Assembly (NCBI GenBank): GCA_037176725.1
Contig: JAZBRS010000035.1
Span: 46,262,001-46,326,000, forward strand
Source: Posidonia oceanica
Lineage: Eukaryota > Streptophyta > Magnoliopsida > Alismatales > Posidoniaceae
Length of the DNA: 64,000 nucleotides
Direction: 5' to 3'
Shown in pieces: positions 22,981-35,078 of this stretch; positions within the stretch are counted from its first letter, which is position 1, and each line of letters begins with the position of its first letter. A program made the translations under genes and the position numbers. The notes below the pieces were generated by a model, which did not search any database, was not told the origin of the DNA, and saw only the letters and a list, made by a program, of their open reading frames with translations.

Positions 22981-24440
22981 AGACATGACCTCGAAAGGAC
23001 ATGCAAAGGGGCTCGCAAAAAGGCAAGCAAAAGGGAAACAGACATGACTTCGAAAAGGCATGCAAAGGGCTTGTTCTTCAAACCAAATGAGGAAACAAGC
23101 AGACATGACCTCGAAAGGACATGCAAAGGGCTCGCAAAACGGCAAGCACAGGGGAACAGACATGACTTCGAAAAGGCATGCAAAGGACTTGTTCTTCAAA
23201 CCATATGAAGAAACAAGCAGACATGACCTCAAAAAGGCATGCAAAGGGCTCGCAAAACGACAAGCACAGGGAACAGACATGACTTTGAAAAGACATGCAA
23301 AGGACTTGTTTTTCAAACCAAAATGAAGAAACAAGCAGACATGACCTCGAAAAGGCATGCAAAGTGCTCACAAAACGGCAAGCACAGGGAACAGACATGA
23401 CTTCGAAAAGGCATGCAAAGGGTTTGTTCTTCAAACCAAATGTGGAAATAAGCAGACATGACCTCGAAAGGGCATGCAAAGGGCTCGCAAAACGGAAAGC
23501 ACAGGAACAGACATGACTTCGAAAAGGCATGTAAAGGGCTTGTTCTTCAAACCATATGAGGAAACAAGCAGACATGACCTCGAAAGGGCATGCAAAGTGC
23601 TCACAAAACGGCAAGCACAGGGAACAGACATGGCTTCAAAAAGGCATACAAAGGGTTTGTTCTTCAAACCAAATGTGGAAATAAGCAGACATGACCTCGA
23701 AAGGGCATGTAAAGGGCTCGCAAAACGGAAAGCACAGGGAACAGACATGACTTCGAAAAGGCATGCAAAGGGCTTGTTCTTCAAACCATATGAGGAAACA
23801 AGCAGACATGACCTCGAAAGGGCATGCAAAGGGCTCACAAAACGGCAAGCACAGGGAACAGACATGACTTTGAAAAGACATGCAAAGGGCTTGTTCTTCA
23901 AACCAAAATGAAGAAACAAACAGACATGACCTCGAAAGGGCATGCAAAGTGCTCACAAAACGGCAAGCACAGGGAACAGACATGACTTCGAAAAGGCATA
24001 CAAAGGGTTTGTTCTTCAAACCAAATGTGGAAATAAGCAGACATGACCTCGAAAGGGCATGCAAAGGGCTCGCAAAACGGAAAGCACAGGGAACAGACAT
24101 GACTTCGAAAAGGCATGCAAAGGGCTTGTTCTTCAAACCATATGAGGAAACAAGCAGACATGACCTCGAAAGGGCATGCAAAGGGCTCGCAAAACGGCAA
24201 GCACAGGGAACAGACATGACTTCGAAAAGGCATGCAAAGGGCTTGTTCTTCAAACCAAATGAGGAAACAAGCAGACATGACCTCGAAAGGACATGCCAAG
24301 GGCTCGCAAAATGGCAAGCACACAAAGAAAGTAGACATGACTTCGAAAAGTTATGCAAAGGACTTGCAAAAGGCAAGCAAACAAGGGAAGCAGACATGAC
24401 TTCGAAAAGTCATGCAAAGGGATTGCAAAAAGGCAAGCAA
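22981..24440 (-). repeat. Element D tandem array, 117-bp subfamily with higher-order pattern
   Basis: Starts of the AGACATGACCTCGAAAGG word fall at 22981, 23101, 23219, 23337, 23454, 23570, 23687, 23804, 23922, 24039, 24156 and 24273, giving a period of 116-120. Each unit joins a TTCGAAAAGG half to a CTCGAAAGGG half. On the minus strand GGTTTG-AAGAA-CAAGCC (or CAAACC) forms a stem-loop in each. Unit variants follow each other in a repeated order, indicating multi-unit duplication. The last units after 24300 are degenerate. Confidence 0.93.
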
Positions 24441-26165
24441 ACACACTAAATGCTAGGAAGAGAGTGACACCATAGGGCAGCAAAAAAGATGCCCCTGGTA
24501 TCAGGGATGATACCAGGGAACAACCGAAGCGTCCTTGGCATCGAAAAAACGACGAACATAAACAAAGCTGACGCGTTTGTCAAACGAGTAGTTAGGGCTA
24601 CCAGCCTGACATGCAGGGAGGATGAATGTAAGGACTCACCGTGCAACATGCAATGCCGGTGGGGAATGCAATAGGTAGATGCAAAGGAAAATGCGAGGGT
24701 CCATCGTGGTGGGTGTGCAATGGACTCAGAGTGGGCATGCATCGTGGCGTCACGGGGTGACAAACGAGGTACACGCCAGTCATCAAGGACCTACCCAACG
24801 TGGTGGAGGCAAAACTTTGAAAAAGCGCGGAGCCTCTGAGCAAGGTCAGGCAAAAAGTGCTCGTCCTTGACTCCGATTTTCGAAAACAGAAGAAGGGGAA
24901 GATAGAAATATATTACAGCATGCATGTTTTGGTGGCTTTGGACACAAAAGCAATTGACTGAGGGTGCTTCTGTACTTTCTGCCCTGGGGGGTTCTTGATC
25001 CTCGAGCAACGCCATGCCGAGTTGTGGTCAATGGCTCTCATTCTCACTCTTGGCTCGGGATGAGGCCTTAGATTTACAGAGTATAGCCTTTGGCTGCTTG
25101 GGTAGCAAAGACGTTGAATGTAACTTCACGGCCTCCATCTCAATTCCTCGGGGACTGACTACCGCTTTTGACGCTCACGAAATGATTTCTTTTCCCCTCA
25201 TGAGTGATTGGAGTTGCATCTAGCCTGCCAGGGAAGTAGTTATTGTCTGTAGAGGGGATTGGAGCGTGCTGCTGCGCTCGGAGGGTGGGGCCAGGTCCTC
25301 CTGATAAAGTATCCCATGCAGTTGCCAGTGTGGCACTTGGAGTTGAAAGCAGAGGGGGTTTCGATGCTCATCCGGGTCACTCCTCTCTTGGGCGCATTCT
25401 TTCTTCAATTTCTGACTTCGTTTTTCTTTTCTGCCCAGCATGCATGTCTTGTTATCATATTTTTTCCTCACGTGATCTCTATTCTTTTGGACACGCATGA
25501 CTTCGCCCTCTTAGGGTAGTAGTCCCTGATGAGGTGTTAAGAGTTCGGCTAGTTGGCGTACACCCTCAGCCTCTGCAATGTGTACAGGCAACCTTTGGCT
25601 ATGCTCTACTCTGCTTTGGTCCTCTCCATGTCTGGTGGACTCTCTTGATAAGGTGGATCTCGCTTCTGTGAGTTTTTAAGCTCAGCGGGATGCTCTGTTT
25701 TGCTCTCAGTCTCATTCTGTGGCCACATGCAAGAGATGGTGCTGCTCGGGTGAGCCCTGTCTGAGGAGGCCGGTGCTTAGTATCCTCTCGACGCTGCTAG
25801 TTGGTCCAAAGCCGGGTTTTTTTAGATTAAGCAAATGTTTATGTGTTTGTAGGTTTTACACATGTTTTTGGGCTTTGTGGATTTTGTAATTTTTACGGTT
25901 TTTTTTAGTTTAAGAAAACATAAAATCAAAACTAGCGGCAAGGGAAAACATGTTTTTGCAGTTTTTCTTTTTGATGTTTTTGTCTTTTGCAGGAAAAGAT
26001 ATGTACATGCAGGAAGCAGAAAAAGCATGTTTTGGGTTTTGACGGATTTTATGATTTTTATATTTTTCGATAATGCGAGAAAACATGAAAACGAACAAAA
26101 TTGACAGAGGAATGACAACGCATGCAATAGGGAAAAGACAAGGTAAGAAGTAGTTACCTGCCAGC
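24441..26165 (-). other. Element D non-coding stretch between array and gag frame
   Basis: I recognise no gene in this 1.7 kb. One hairpin of the shared family lies at 24588-24601 (GTAG/CTAC), next to a GATGCCCCTGGTATCAGG word like those in element C. In Tat elements with full coding capacity the protease-RT-integrase region would precede such a 3' region; here it is missing. Open frames at 25220-25520 and 25822-26167 match nothing I know. Confidence 0.6.
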
Positions 26166-26169
26166 AACC

Positions 26170-28346
26170 TCAGGATGGAGGTGCTGAACCTGCTCCCGCG
26201 TCGCTAGTGCCGCCCTGGTGTCTCTGGCCACGTACTCCCTTGTCCTTATGTAACCGTTCTGACTGACCCAATGAAATAGGAATCTCAGGGTGTGGGACAG
26301 CAAGGGGGGCCGGAACGAGTCCGACGGAATCAGAAGGGTCCGTCGGGAAGGGAACAGAGTCGGAGGTGATGAGATTGGACATCAGAGACTTGAAAACGGT
26401 GAGCTCCCGCTCAATGTCCTGGAGGGTACGGCAGTCATTCGTCGAGTGCCCCGCGGCTCGATGGAAACTACGGAAACGATCTGCGCTATGCCACCACGAA
26501 GGGGGATCCGGCGACGAATGGATAGGCAGGAGCCTCAGGAGCGACTCAGCCTAGGGGTAGATGACACCCAATGGTTCGGCCAGGGGCATGTAATCACGCT
26601 CAGCACGAGGGGGTCGCCTTTGCCCAGGTTGGATGCCTTGCTGAGCATGTGCGACGTGATGCACAGGCTCGATAGGGGAGGCGCTAAGAGGAGGCACGAA
26701 AGGAGGGACCGAAGGTGCAAGAGGAGCTAAGGGCGACAAGGAAACCAAAGAGGGCAGAGCCAGAGATAGACCGACGTGACCAGGAGGATCGGTCAGGGAG
26801 GAAGAGGAGTCAGCAAGGGCAAAAGAGGAGAGATCAGTCTCCAAGGTCCCTGGCTCCTCAGAGGTCGCGCACCTAGAAGGGGGGTAAGCGAATGGGTCAG
26901 GTTGAGCTGGTGGTGTTAAGGGGGCTGAAACTGTGCCATGCTCGCACTCATCCCCCTACCAATCAGGTCCTGAACGACGTCTCGGAGGGTGAGGCAGCCA
27001 TCGGTCGCGTGTCCCGCGGCCCAATAGTAGGCACAGTACAAGCCCGCATCATACCACCGTGGAAGCAGGTCTGGTGGTGAACGAACTTCAGGGAGCCTCA
27101 GAAAGGGGGCGACCCTAGGGAAAATGACGCTCAGAGGTGCAACCAGCGGTGCGTAGTCGCACTCAGTGCGGCGACCTCGCCTTTGCTTAGGCTGCGATCC
27201 CTGTTGAGTCGGTGCGATGTGATGCTCTGGCTTGACGGGAGGAGTATCAAGAGAGGGCTCGAGTGGAGGGGCAAGAAGTTGAGGCTTCACAAGAAGGAGA
27301 GACAATGCAGGAGTTGAGATCCTGATTGCTCCGGTGTCAATGAGATCCCGAATCCTGCTCTGCAAGGTGAAGCACCTATCGGTTGAATGCCCGACAGAGC
27401 GATGAAACATGCAGAACAGGTGCGGCCTGAACCACCATGGACAGGGGTCCGGTGGTGGGCGAACCTCAGGGAGTGTTAAAAGATGGGCAACCTTGGGGAA
27501 GAGAGAGCTGAGTGATTGGCCCAAGGGAGCAAAGTCGGGAGCTCGGCGCCAGGCGTGTCTCATCTCCCGCCACGGCCTTTGAGGAGTGGGACGCACAAGG
27601 GGTGCGGGGCGGGCGAGGGGCACGACCGGAGAAAGAGCAGGAGGTGCAGAAGATGGGGTTGCAACAATGGAAAGCTGACTCTACAAAGCTTGAGCTAGGG
27701 CTTGCATCTTCTGAGCCAGCTGGGAGAAGGATTCAACCTGGGGGGACAGGGCGGCTAGGGTAGCAGACCTAGAGGACACAGGTTCTACTAGGTTAGGAAG
27801 GGGGGACTCAACAGAAGGGCCCGAAGGGAAGAAGGAACACGCCTCGGCACGAGGACCAGGAGACGGATACAAAAGTGATCTAAAATGAAAGTCGGAGGAG
27901 GGCACGACTGGCGAAGAGTGTGGCAGCGCCACCAATAGGGGAGATGACATCCCGGCATGAGACATCACAGGAGATCCCCAAGGCAGAGGGGCAGACTAGC
28001 CAAAAAGAGGGACCAGAGCTGCAGATGCAAAAGACATGGTGGGAGGACAAGGAAACCGACCCATAGACGGTGAAGACACCTAATAGCTCAGTCCATCGGT
28101 GTCGAGAAGAAACTGGGGCTGACCCTATGCCTCGGTATGAGGTGCCACAGGTAGAGAGAAGGCAAAAGCGGTTGGACCAGGGAGCACTCCTGGAGGAGGT
28201 GCCTGGAGAAAGGGGCGGATGCCGGCTAGAAGAAAAGGGGAAGACTGACTACCAACCCCGAAATCCACGGGAGGCGACGAACCAGATGATGGATCCCCCA
28301 TGGTAACAGAGAGGACCCGGACAGGCAAAAGTAGGGAGCGGGACAA
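26170..28346 (-). pseudogene. Element D gag-like protein with three zinc-knuckle modules
   Basis: On the minus strand a Pro/Ser-rich N-terminal region (about 27680-28346) leads into three copies of a module. Each has a line like PLxxPLxxIFPKVA..LPEVRPPPDP and then a Cys-His knuckle. The first knuckle is CMFHRSVGHSTDRC (near 27400). The second is CAYYWAAGHATDGC (near 27010, second ligand His changed to Tyr). The third is SFHRAAGHSTNDC (near 26450, in a shifted frame, first Cys lost). The pattern Cx2Hx4Hx4C is that of Tat gag proteins and resembles the single module of element C at 44539-44796. The Retrotrans_gag core present in C is not visible. There is a TAG at 27681 and a frameshift near 26900. 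It cannot make a normal capsid protein. Confidence 0.72.
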
Positions 28347-28507
28347 TTAGAAACCGGATGCAAGATTGGGAGCAGATGTGACCCGAAGACGCGCAATCGA
28401 GCACGACTCGATACCTGTTGGCAACAACAAGTAAAGCAATTAGATAGCTACAAATTTAATTAGTTGTGGCATGAATAGCACACGTGCAGATGAATGTCCT
28501 AATATGC
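28347..28507. other. Element D gag 5' boundary
   Basis: Short stretch between the leader duplication and the first gag codons. No convincing start codon context was identified. Confidence 0.4.
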
Positions 28508-29500
28508 GCTCTCTCACCATGCATGTCCTGAGTAGATGACCTACTAGGATGCACTCATGGGTAATGGGTTTTATTGACTCCAGGTCAGAAAGTAAGGCTC
28601 CCGTCTAGACCCTGGCCAAAGCTCAGGTATAACGGGTGGTGTATTAGTGGCCTTGACCCTGCCTAAGCATGGGCTGTACCCTCTAGTAACACCGACACGA
28701 CCCCAGATAAGGGGCGTAGACCGAACTACCCGCATTGTGCCAAAGCAACCGTACAAGAGATCGAAACCGTCCTTCTCAGACTATGGGTGGACTCAGATGA
28801 GGAGAATGCATGCTTTCTAAAAATGATTTGAACATGCGATATGCATTAGAGTGTTTTACTTGCGTTTTATTAACCAAGGGGGAAAATTGCAAGTTCAACT
28901 CTAGTTGTGCTTAGAGTTTAAGTGTTGGCTTTATTGTTGCGTTTAAATTAAGCCAAAGGAGAGCAAACAAGTTTCTAATATCCTAAACATGGCAAAAGCA
29001 TGGAGGGGAAAGAAACAAGAAGTCACGGCATGTAGAGAATCATGCAACAAGGCAAAAGACAACACAACAAGGAGAAGATAAATGCCTGGAGTAAATGCGA
29101 ATGCTTAAACGGTGGCATGAATGCATTCATGCAAATGGTATGCTATCTAGCATGCTCTCTCTCACCAATCTAGTGTGTCCTAGTAGGTTGTCTACTTCGG
29201 ACTCCCACAAATGTACGGGTCACCGACTCAGTCAGAAAGTAAGGCTCCCATCTTGACCCTAGCCCAGAGCTTAGGTATGACGGGTGGTGCAATAGTGGCC
29301 TTGACCTTACCTAAGCATGGGTTGTACCCGCTAGTAACACCGACACGACCCCTGACAAGGGGGACAGACTGATCGACTCACCCTGTGCCAAAGCAACTGG
29401 ACGAGAGACCGGGACTATCCTTCTCAGACTGGTAGGTAGACTCAGATGAGAAGATGCATGCCCTATATGATGCTTCATGCAAAATGATTAAAGTTTTTTA
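28508..29500 (-). repeat. Element D leader: 650-bp tandem duplication
   Basis: The word TCAGAAAGTAAGGCTCCC occurs at about 28584 and again at about 29234. The surrounding text (CTCTCTCACCA..., CCTAAGCATGGG, TAGTAACACCGACACGACCC) is repeated in the same order. Element C has one copy of the same leader block at about 46980-47330, so the duplication is specific to D or its subfamily. Confidence 0.85.
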
Positions 29501-30464
29501 ATCTTGCGTATTTTATTAACCCAAGGGGATGAAGGTGTGTTGAGGTCTCTAGTAGATCCTAGATTTGACTTTTACTTTTTGTTTTTATTTGCCAAGGGGA
29601 GGGGACAACCAGTCTCTACTTTTCCTTAAGCCTAGAGCAAAAGGGGAAGAAAACATCCAAACATGGCAAGTAATCAACACACATCACAGCAAAAGGCATG
29701 CGTATGGCATGTGCAAGTGTTCATGGACATGATTGTGAGGGGAAAACATTCATCATGTCAAAAAGCAAGTATGCAGGGCATGTGCGTGTGCAGTGGCATA
29801 GCAAGGGTGTAAAATAAAGCATTTGCCACTCAAAAGGCATGTATAGTTGTGCAAAACAAGTATTTAGACATGCATTATGCGAGAAAGAAAAGTAATGATA
29901 AGCCAGCAGGTAAATAAGTAAAGACAGGTAAGCAGTAGAGCATGTAAAGGCAGAGCAAGGAATAAAGCATGTAAACAAGCAAGGCAAGCAAATAAGGCAT
30001 GTCAAGGCTAGGCAAGCAAAGAATACAAGATCAAAGCAACCAGAAAGCCAAAGCAAAAAACCAGAGTCGGATTTCTTCAGCGGGGTTGCTGTTGTCCTGT
30101 GACCATTTCCTGCACCCGATCACGATGGGTTTCACATGCTGCCATAGCTCGCGATGCGATCGTGCCGTGAAAGAGAGAGGGGGTCACAGTCAGCAGTGAA
30201 TCCGAGGAGAAAACTCGACTCGGAAATACTGAAAAAATGCAAAGAAAGAGAAGAGCAAAGAGCAGGCAAGGCAAGCAAAAACAATGCAAGCAAAAAGCCA
30301 AGAAGGAAAGCTGGAGTCTGAATCCTTAGTAAAGTTGCCACTGTGCGACTTGCTAGGAATCGACACGAGCGAGTGAGCAAATAAGCAAGACAAAGGCAAA
30401 AGGCAAGCAAAGAAAGCAAAACCCAAGTGGCGAAAAAGCCAAAAACGAAAGCCAGAGTGCAATC
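29501..30464 (-). other. Element D 5' leader with decayed U5/primer-site copies
   Basis: A-rich DNA with many AAGCAAGGCAAGCAA words. Three blocks end in sequences similar to the primer site and its downstream bases: about 30062-30100, about 30310-30345 and the real one at 30450-30483. Between the first two, at about 30195-30240, lies a stretch resembling the end of the LTR (GACTCGGAAATACTGAAAAAA against GACTCGAAAATACCAAAAAAA). No gene is seen. Confidence 0.6.
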
Positions 30465-30482
30465 TCCCCAGCAGAGTCGCCA
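30465..30482 (-). other. Element D primer-binding site
   Basis: On the minus strand the 18 bases TGGCGACTCTGCTGGGGA follow the 5' LTR after one spacer base. This is the primer site known from Ogre/Tat elements, complementary to the 3' end of a tRNA-Arg. Confidence 0.9.
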
Positions 30483-30483
30483 C

Positions 30484-33400
30484 TGTAGCGATCCCGGTGT
30501 TCAGATCGTCCATGCATGATGCCAAAGCTCGCGTGCACCGATTGTAATCAGGTTCACTATTAGCGGGTGTATCCAAGAAGGAAGACTTGACTCGAAAATA
30601 CCAAAAAAAAAGGTGAAAAAGAGAAAGAAAAAGAAAAGATAAGACAAATCAGAGTCGCCACTGTGTCTATTAAGTCGGGAGACAAGGAAAACTGGGGAAA
30701 TACGTGAATAAACACGCAAAACCAAGCAAAAGATGCAATGTGATGCAATGCAAATGAAATGAGATGCAATGATGTGACTCGTGCCTAGGATGAGGGCAAT
30801 ATGGTCATTACGGGCCATGAGAAAGGGTAAGGACTCCTGTTACGTACGGGGAAGGTGTTAGGCACCCCCGACACGCCCGAGAATCGGTCTTTCTAGGCTT
30901 ACGCTCGCATACGCAGGGAAATGCATACTTTGAATGCCTAAGTGCCATGAATGCCTAATTAGATGCTCAAATGTGTGTTCTAAGTGATAGAATGCGTGCA
31001 AGGAATTAAACGTACAATCTAAGTGCTCAACAGCGCTGTCTATCTTCCGAACTGGGCGAACCCTGGTCTGTGAGAACTCCAGATAGTAAGCATCACTGTC
31101 CTAATGCAAATGCAAGCGATAAAACAAAACAGCGGTAAAACCATACACATGCAAGCGACATGCAAAGGAAAACATGGGCAAACACGCAAAACAGTGCGAG
31201 AAACGAAAGTAGGCACGCAAAATGGTGCAACAACAAGAGAAAAGGAATGCAGGCACGCAAAACGGTGCGAAAACATGCAAAAATAGATGCTAGCACGAGA
31301 AACGGTGCAAGAAACGAAAGCAGGCACGCAAAACGGTGCGAAAATAGGCGAAAACAGATGTGGGCACGCAAAACGGTGCATGCAATGCAAATGAATGATG
31401 TGTTGTGATTCAGATGGACTCATCTTGAGGATCTAAAGCCTGATCTGAAATAACTTTGGTTAGAATGGAGGATCATTTAACCAGGGAGACTTGGACAGTT
31501 AGATCGTGGAAATCCAACGGTCCGATCAAAAGTTATTCAGGTTTCAAGTCAAAGGGCTCAAGGGCCAGAAAAGGTAGGGATGTAAGTGCAAATAGTCCCT
31601 AAGGGTGTGCAGAACAGTGCAAATGTATGCAAGAATGCTGAGAATGTTTGAATGAATGCAGGAGTGCAATGACTGATGATATGGGAATGCAAATACATGC
31701 AAAAATGCAATGCAGGGATCTAAGTGCAATTTTGGAAAACTACAAGGGCCTACATGCAAAATGTCCCTACATGGGTGCAAAAAAGGTCTAATGCATGCAT
31801 GAATGCTGATGTAATGATGCATGACTGAATGCGATGTTAATTAGGATGAATGCATGCAAAAATGCAAGAAAAGGACTTAAATGCAGTTTTTGAAAACTTA
31901 CAGGGCCTAAATGCAATGCAAAGAAAGTATGCAAACTTGTAAAAGTTGAAAAACATGGACTTATGTGCAATTTCAGAAAACTGTTGGGCTTTTTAACAAT
32001 GCAATGTGGTTTAAAATGCAACTAACATGGCATTTAAATGCATGGAGGACTAAAATGCAAATAAAACAAATTTTTTGGATTTTTTAGCAATACAATAAGG
32101 TTTTAAATGCAGATTAATTGAAATCTAACAACTGAACAGGACTAAGATGCAAATAAGATGTATTTTTGGGTTTTTCAGTAATGCAATAAGGTTTAAAACA
32201 TGATTTAAATGATGAATGATTGAACTGAGGACTGAAATGCAATTAAAACATGCTTCTAGGCTTTTTATTAATGCAATATAGTTTATGCATGAACTGTGGG
32301 GGACTGATGTGCAATTAAACTATTTTTATGGGATTTTTTGTAATGCAATATAGTTTTAAATGCTGATTAAATGAAATGCATGAACTGTGGAGGACTAATA
32401 TGCAAATAAAGTAAGTATAGGGGCTAAAATGCAATGCAGTAAGATTCAAAACAAGATTTAAATGATTTTCAATCAACCACAAGACCTGAAAGTAAATAAA
32501 ATAAAAGACAGGGTCTAAAATGCAATGTAATATGATAAACATGCAATTTAAATGATTTTTAACAACTGAAGATGGACTAAAGTGCAAATAAAATAAATCA
32601 AAGGGCCTAAATGCAATGCAATATGGTAAAGCTGTGATTTAAATGACTTTTCAATTAAACAGAGGACTTGGATGTAATTTAAAATAAACTGAGGACTTTA
32701 AAGCAATGTAATAAGATAAAACATGCATTTAAATGATATGATAAATCAACAGAGAACTCAAGAGCAAATAAAATAAGTTGCAGAAGTTAAATGTAATGTA
32801 ATAAGATAAAAAACAAGCATTTAAATGATATTAATCAACTGCAGGACCTGAAAGTAAATAAAATAAGCTACTGGACTGAAAGTAAATGGCATCAAACTTT
32901 TTTAAACTACAGTAGGACTGAAATGTAATAAAAAGAAATGACAGAAATTAAAAGCAATGCAATATAGTTTTATTCAGAATTTAAATAAACTCTAAACCAG
33001 AACTGGACCTGCATGTAATAAATAAAAACTAGCAGAGACAAATGCAATGCAATGCAAAATTGATAAGTTAAGAAAAAATAAAACCAAAACTCAACTAATG
33101 CAAATAAAAAATGATAGATGCACAGTAGCGGCCGCCGCTAGCCGGGGAGGAGACTCTGCGCCGGCGCTTGAGGGGGTGGCACGACACGGGCAGAGCTCGG
33201 GGAGGTGCGGCGCGGTTCGGAGAGGTTCGGCGGAGCGGCGGGCGGCCTGGCGCGCTACGGCAAGTTCTGTTGCACCGGCGACCGTTGTCGGGGAAGAAGG
33301 CAGCTCCGGCGAGGTGGGGACGGCACCATAGAGCTCGAAACGTGCAAAAAAAGATATGGGGAGCAAGAGGGGAGTGAGGTGGTGCTGGTGGAGGAGCTTG

Positions 33401-35078
33401 TTACCTGTTGGAGCGTGCGGAGACGTCCGGCAACCTCAGGTGGCTTCTGTGGTGGCGCTGCGAGGCGGAGGAGGCTCCGGAGGCGACGGTGGCACGCAGG
33501 AGGGGTCTGGACGAGATCGTGGAGGCGTGGAGGAGGTCTGGGAGGCGACGGAGGCTTTCTCCTCCCCTTTGCACGCGGGTGGCCGGAGTGGGTGCAAAAC
33601 GATAATTCTCTCTCCTCTCTCTCTCTGTGGCTCTCACCGGAGGTGGCTCGTGTAGGTGGCCTTCTGGTGGCTTCGCGGTGGCAGTGGGTGAGTGCTGAGG
33701 GTGGAGAGTGCGCAAGGAAGGGGAGGTGGCCGGAGGTGTTTTCTGTGATGGGTTTTAGGTTTTCTCTCCTCTCTCTCTTCTCTTCCTCCTCTCTCTCTAC
33801 TGGCTTCTGTGGGTGTGTTTTTTATGGGTTGTGGGTGTGCACAAGGGGAAGGAAAATGCTCTGGGTGTTTGCTATGGTGTCTCCCTTGCTTCCACCTTCT
33901 TTCTTGGTCTGCTGGTGAGTTGGGTGTTGTGTGTTTGGCTGTGTGGTCAAGGCATGGCTGCTGGCAGGGCATGGCTGGGTTGGCTGGCAAGTCAAGGGGG
34001 TGATGGAGGTCGTGGAAGTCATGGGATGACGATGGTGAGGTGATGGGAAGGTTTGAAATGGGAGGGAAGTCATGGGGGAATGCTGCTGGTGTTTTTGTCT
34101 GTTGAGGAGAAAACAAAAGAAGAAGAAGAAGAAAAAGAAAAAAAGAAGGAGGAGAGGAGGAAGGAGAGTTGGGTCGTGGGCTTGTGGAGGAGTGGAAAAG
34201 AAAAGAAGAAAGGAAAAGGAAGGAAGGAGAGGTGGGCTTGGGCCAAGAGGAGGAGAAGGACAAAAAGAAGAAAAGAAATGGAGAAAGAAGGGGATAGGTG
34301 GGCTTGGGAGTTTGTGCTTAACCTAGGTTTGGGGTTTGTTTTACCTAGGGTTTAGGGTTTAAGATTTTGGGTGTGAGATGGGTTTTAGGTTTAGGGCTTA
34401 GGTTTTGGAAATTAGGGTTTTAGGGTTTAGGGTTTTGGAGTGGATTAGGGTTTAGGGTTTAGAATGGGTTTTAGATTTGGTTTTGGTTGTTAGGGTTTAG
34501 GGTTTAATGTGGAAAAAGGAAAAGAAAGAAAGAAAGAAAGAAGGAAAGAAAGAAAGAAAGGAAGGGAGAAAGAAAGAAAGAAGGGAAGGGAAGAAAAGAA
34601 ATTAAAGATCAAATAACATGGGATAAAATAAAATAAAGATAAAATAAAGGGAAGAAAGGAGAATAAGTGGGGAGGAGCAAGAATGGGGTGGGTCCATTGG
34701 AGAGCAAGAAAAGAAGAAAGAAAGAGAGGAAAAGAAGGAGAAAGAGAAGGAGGATAAAGAGGAGAGAGAAAAGAATAATTAGGAGAGAGAAAAGGATAAT
34801 TAGAAAAGAAAGAAGGAGAAAGGCTTGGGTTTGGAAGGGGGTTTTGTGTGAGTGTGTGACCTAGGATTTCTAGGATTTGACCTAGGGTTTTGTAGATGGA
34901 TTTTCCTAAGTTTTGTGTAGGTTTTCCTAGGTTGAAAATGGCTAAGGTTTTGGGTTTGATTTCAAGGTTCTAAAGTTTTTAATTTTCATGATTTTGGGTG
35001 AGGGTTTTCTAAGTCATGTTTTGAAGCACCAGAGAGAAATCCATTAAGCACAAAAATCGAAAAAATGGGGTGTCAACA
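30484..35078 (-). repeat. Element D 5' LTR (right copy)
   Basis: It matches 17523-22067 except for extra units in the ATGCAATGC repeats, fewer telomere-like repeats and a stretch (about 33900-34075) that is not similar to the corresponding left stretch (about 20750-20950). It would contain the promoter of the element; no TATA box was assigned. Frames at 33047-34326 lie in GC-rich or purine-rich LTR sequence. Confidence 0.93.
34340..34510 (+). repeat. Interstitial TTTAGGG repeats, right LTR of element D
   Basis: Shorter counterpart of 21215-21500, with the same TTTTGGAGTGGATTAGGG spacer. Confidence 0.92.

Larger units (their letters stand above)
17523..35078 (-). mobile_element. Non-autonomous Tat/Ogre-type LTR retrotransposon D, innermost
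   Basis: Its LTRs run from TGTAGCG to TGTCAACA. The TSD ACAAG is at 17518-17522 and 35079-35083. On the minus strand: 5' LTR (30484-35078), primer-binding site TGGCGACTCTGCTGGGGA (30465-30482), a duplicated leader, a gag-like frame with three zinc-knuckle modules (26170-28346), non-coding DNA, a long tandem array (22478-24440), a polypurine tract (GGAAGGGGCATC beside 22067) and the 3' LTR (17523-22067). There is no protease, RT or integrase. It is related to C at the primer site, leader, gag module, hairpins and 3' end, but the LTRs are largely different. It is the latest insertion in the nest. Confidence 0.94.

Noticed and set aside
22587..24397. Long repetitive proteins open on both strands of the element D array
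   Set aside because: Most units are a multiple or near-multiple of three bases, so frames stay open by repetition. There is no domain, no start context and no conservation beyond the DNA repeat.
30465..30482. A tRNA gene near the primer-binding sites
   Set aside because: Only the 18-base complement of a tRNA 3' end is present; no cloverleaf can be formed from the surrounding bases.
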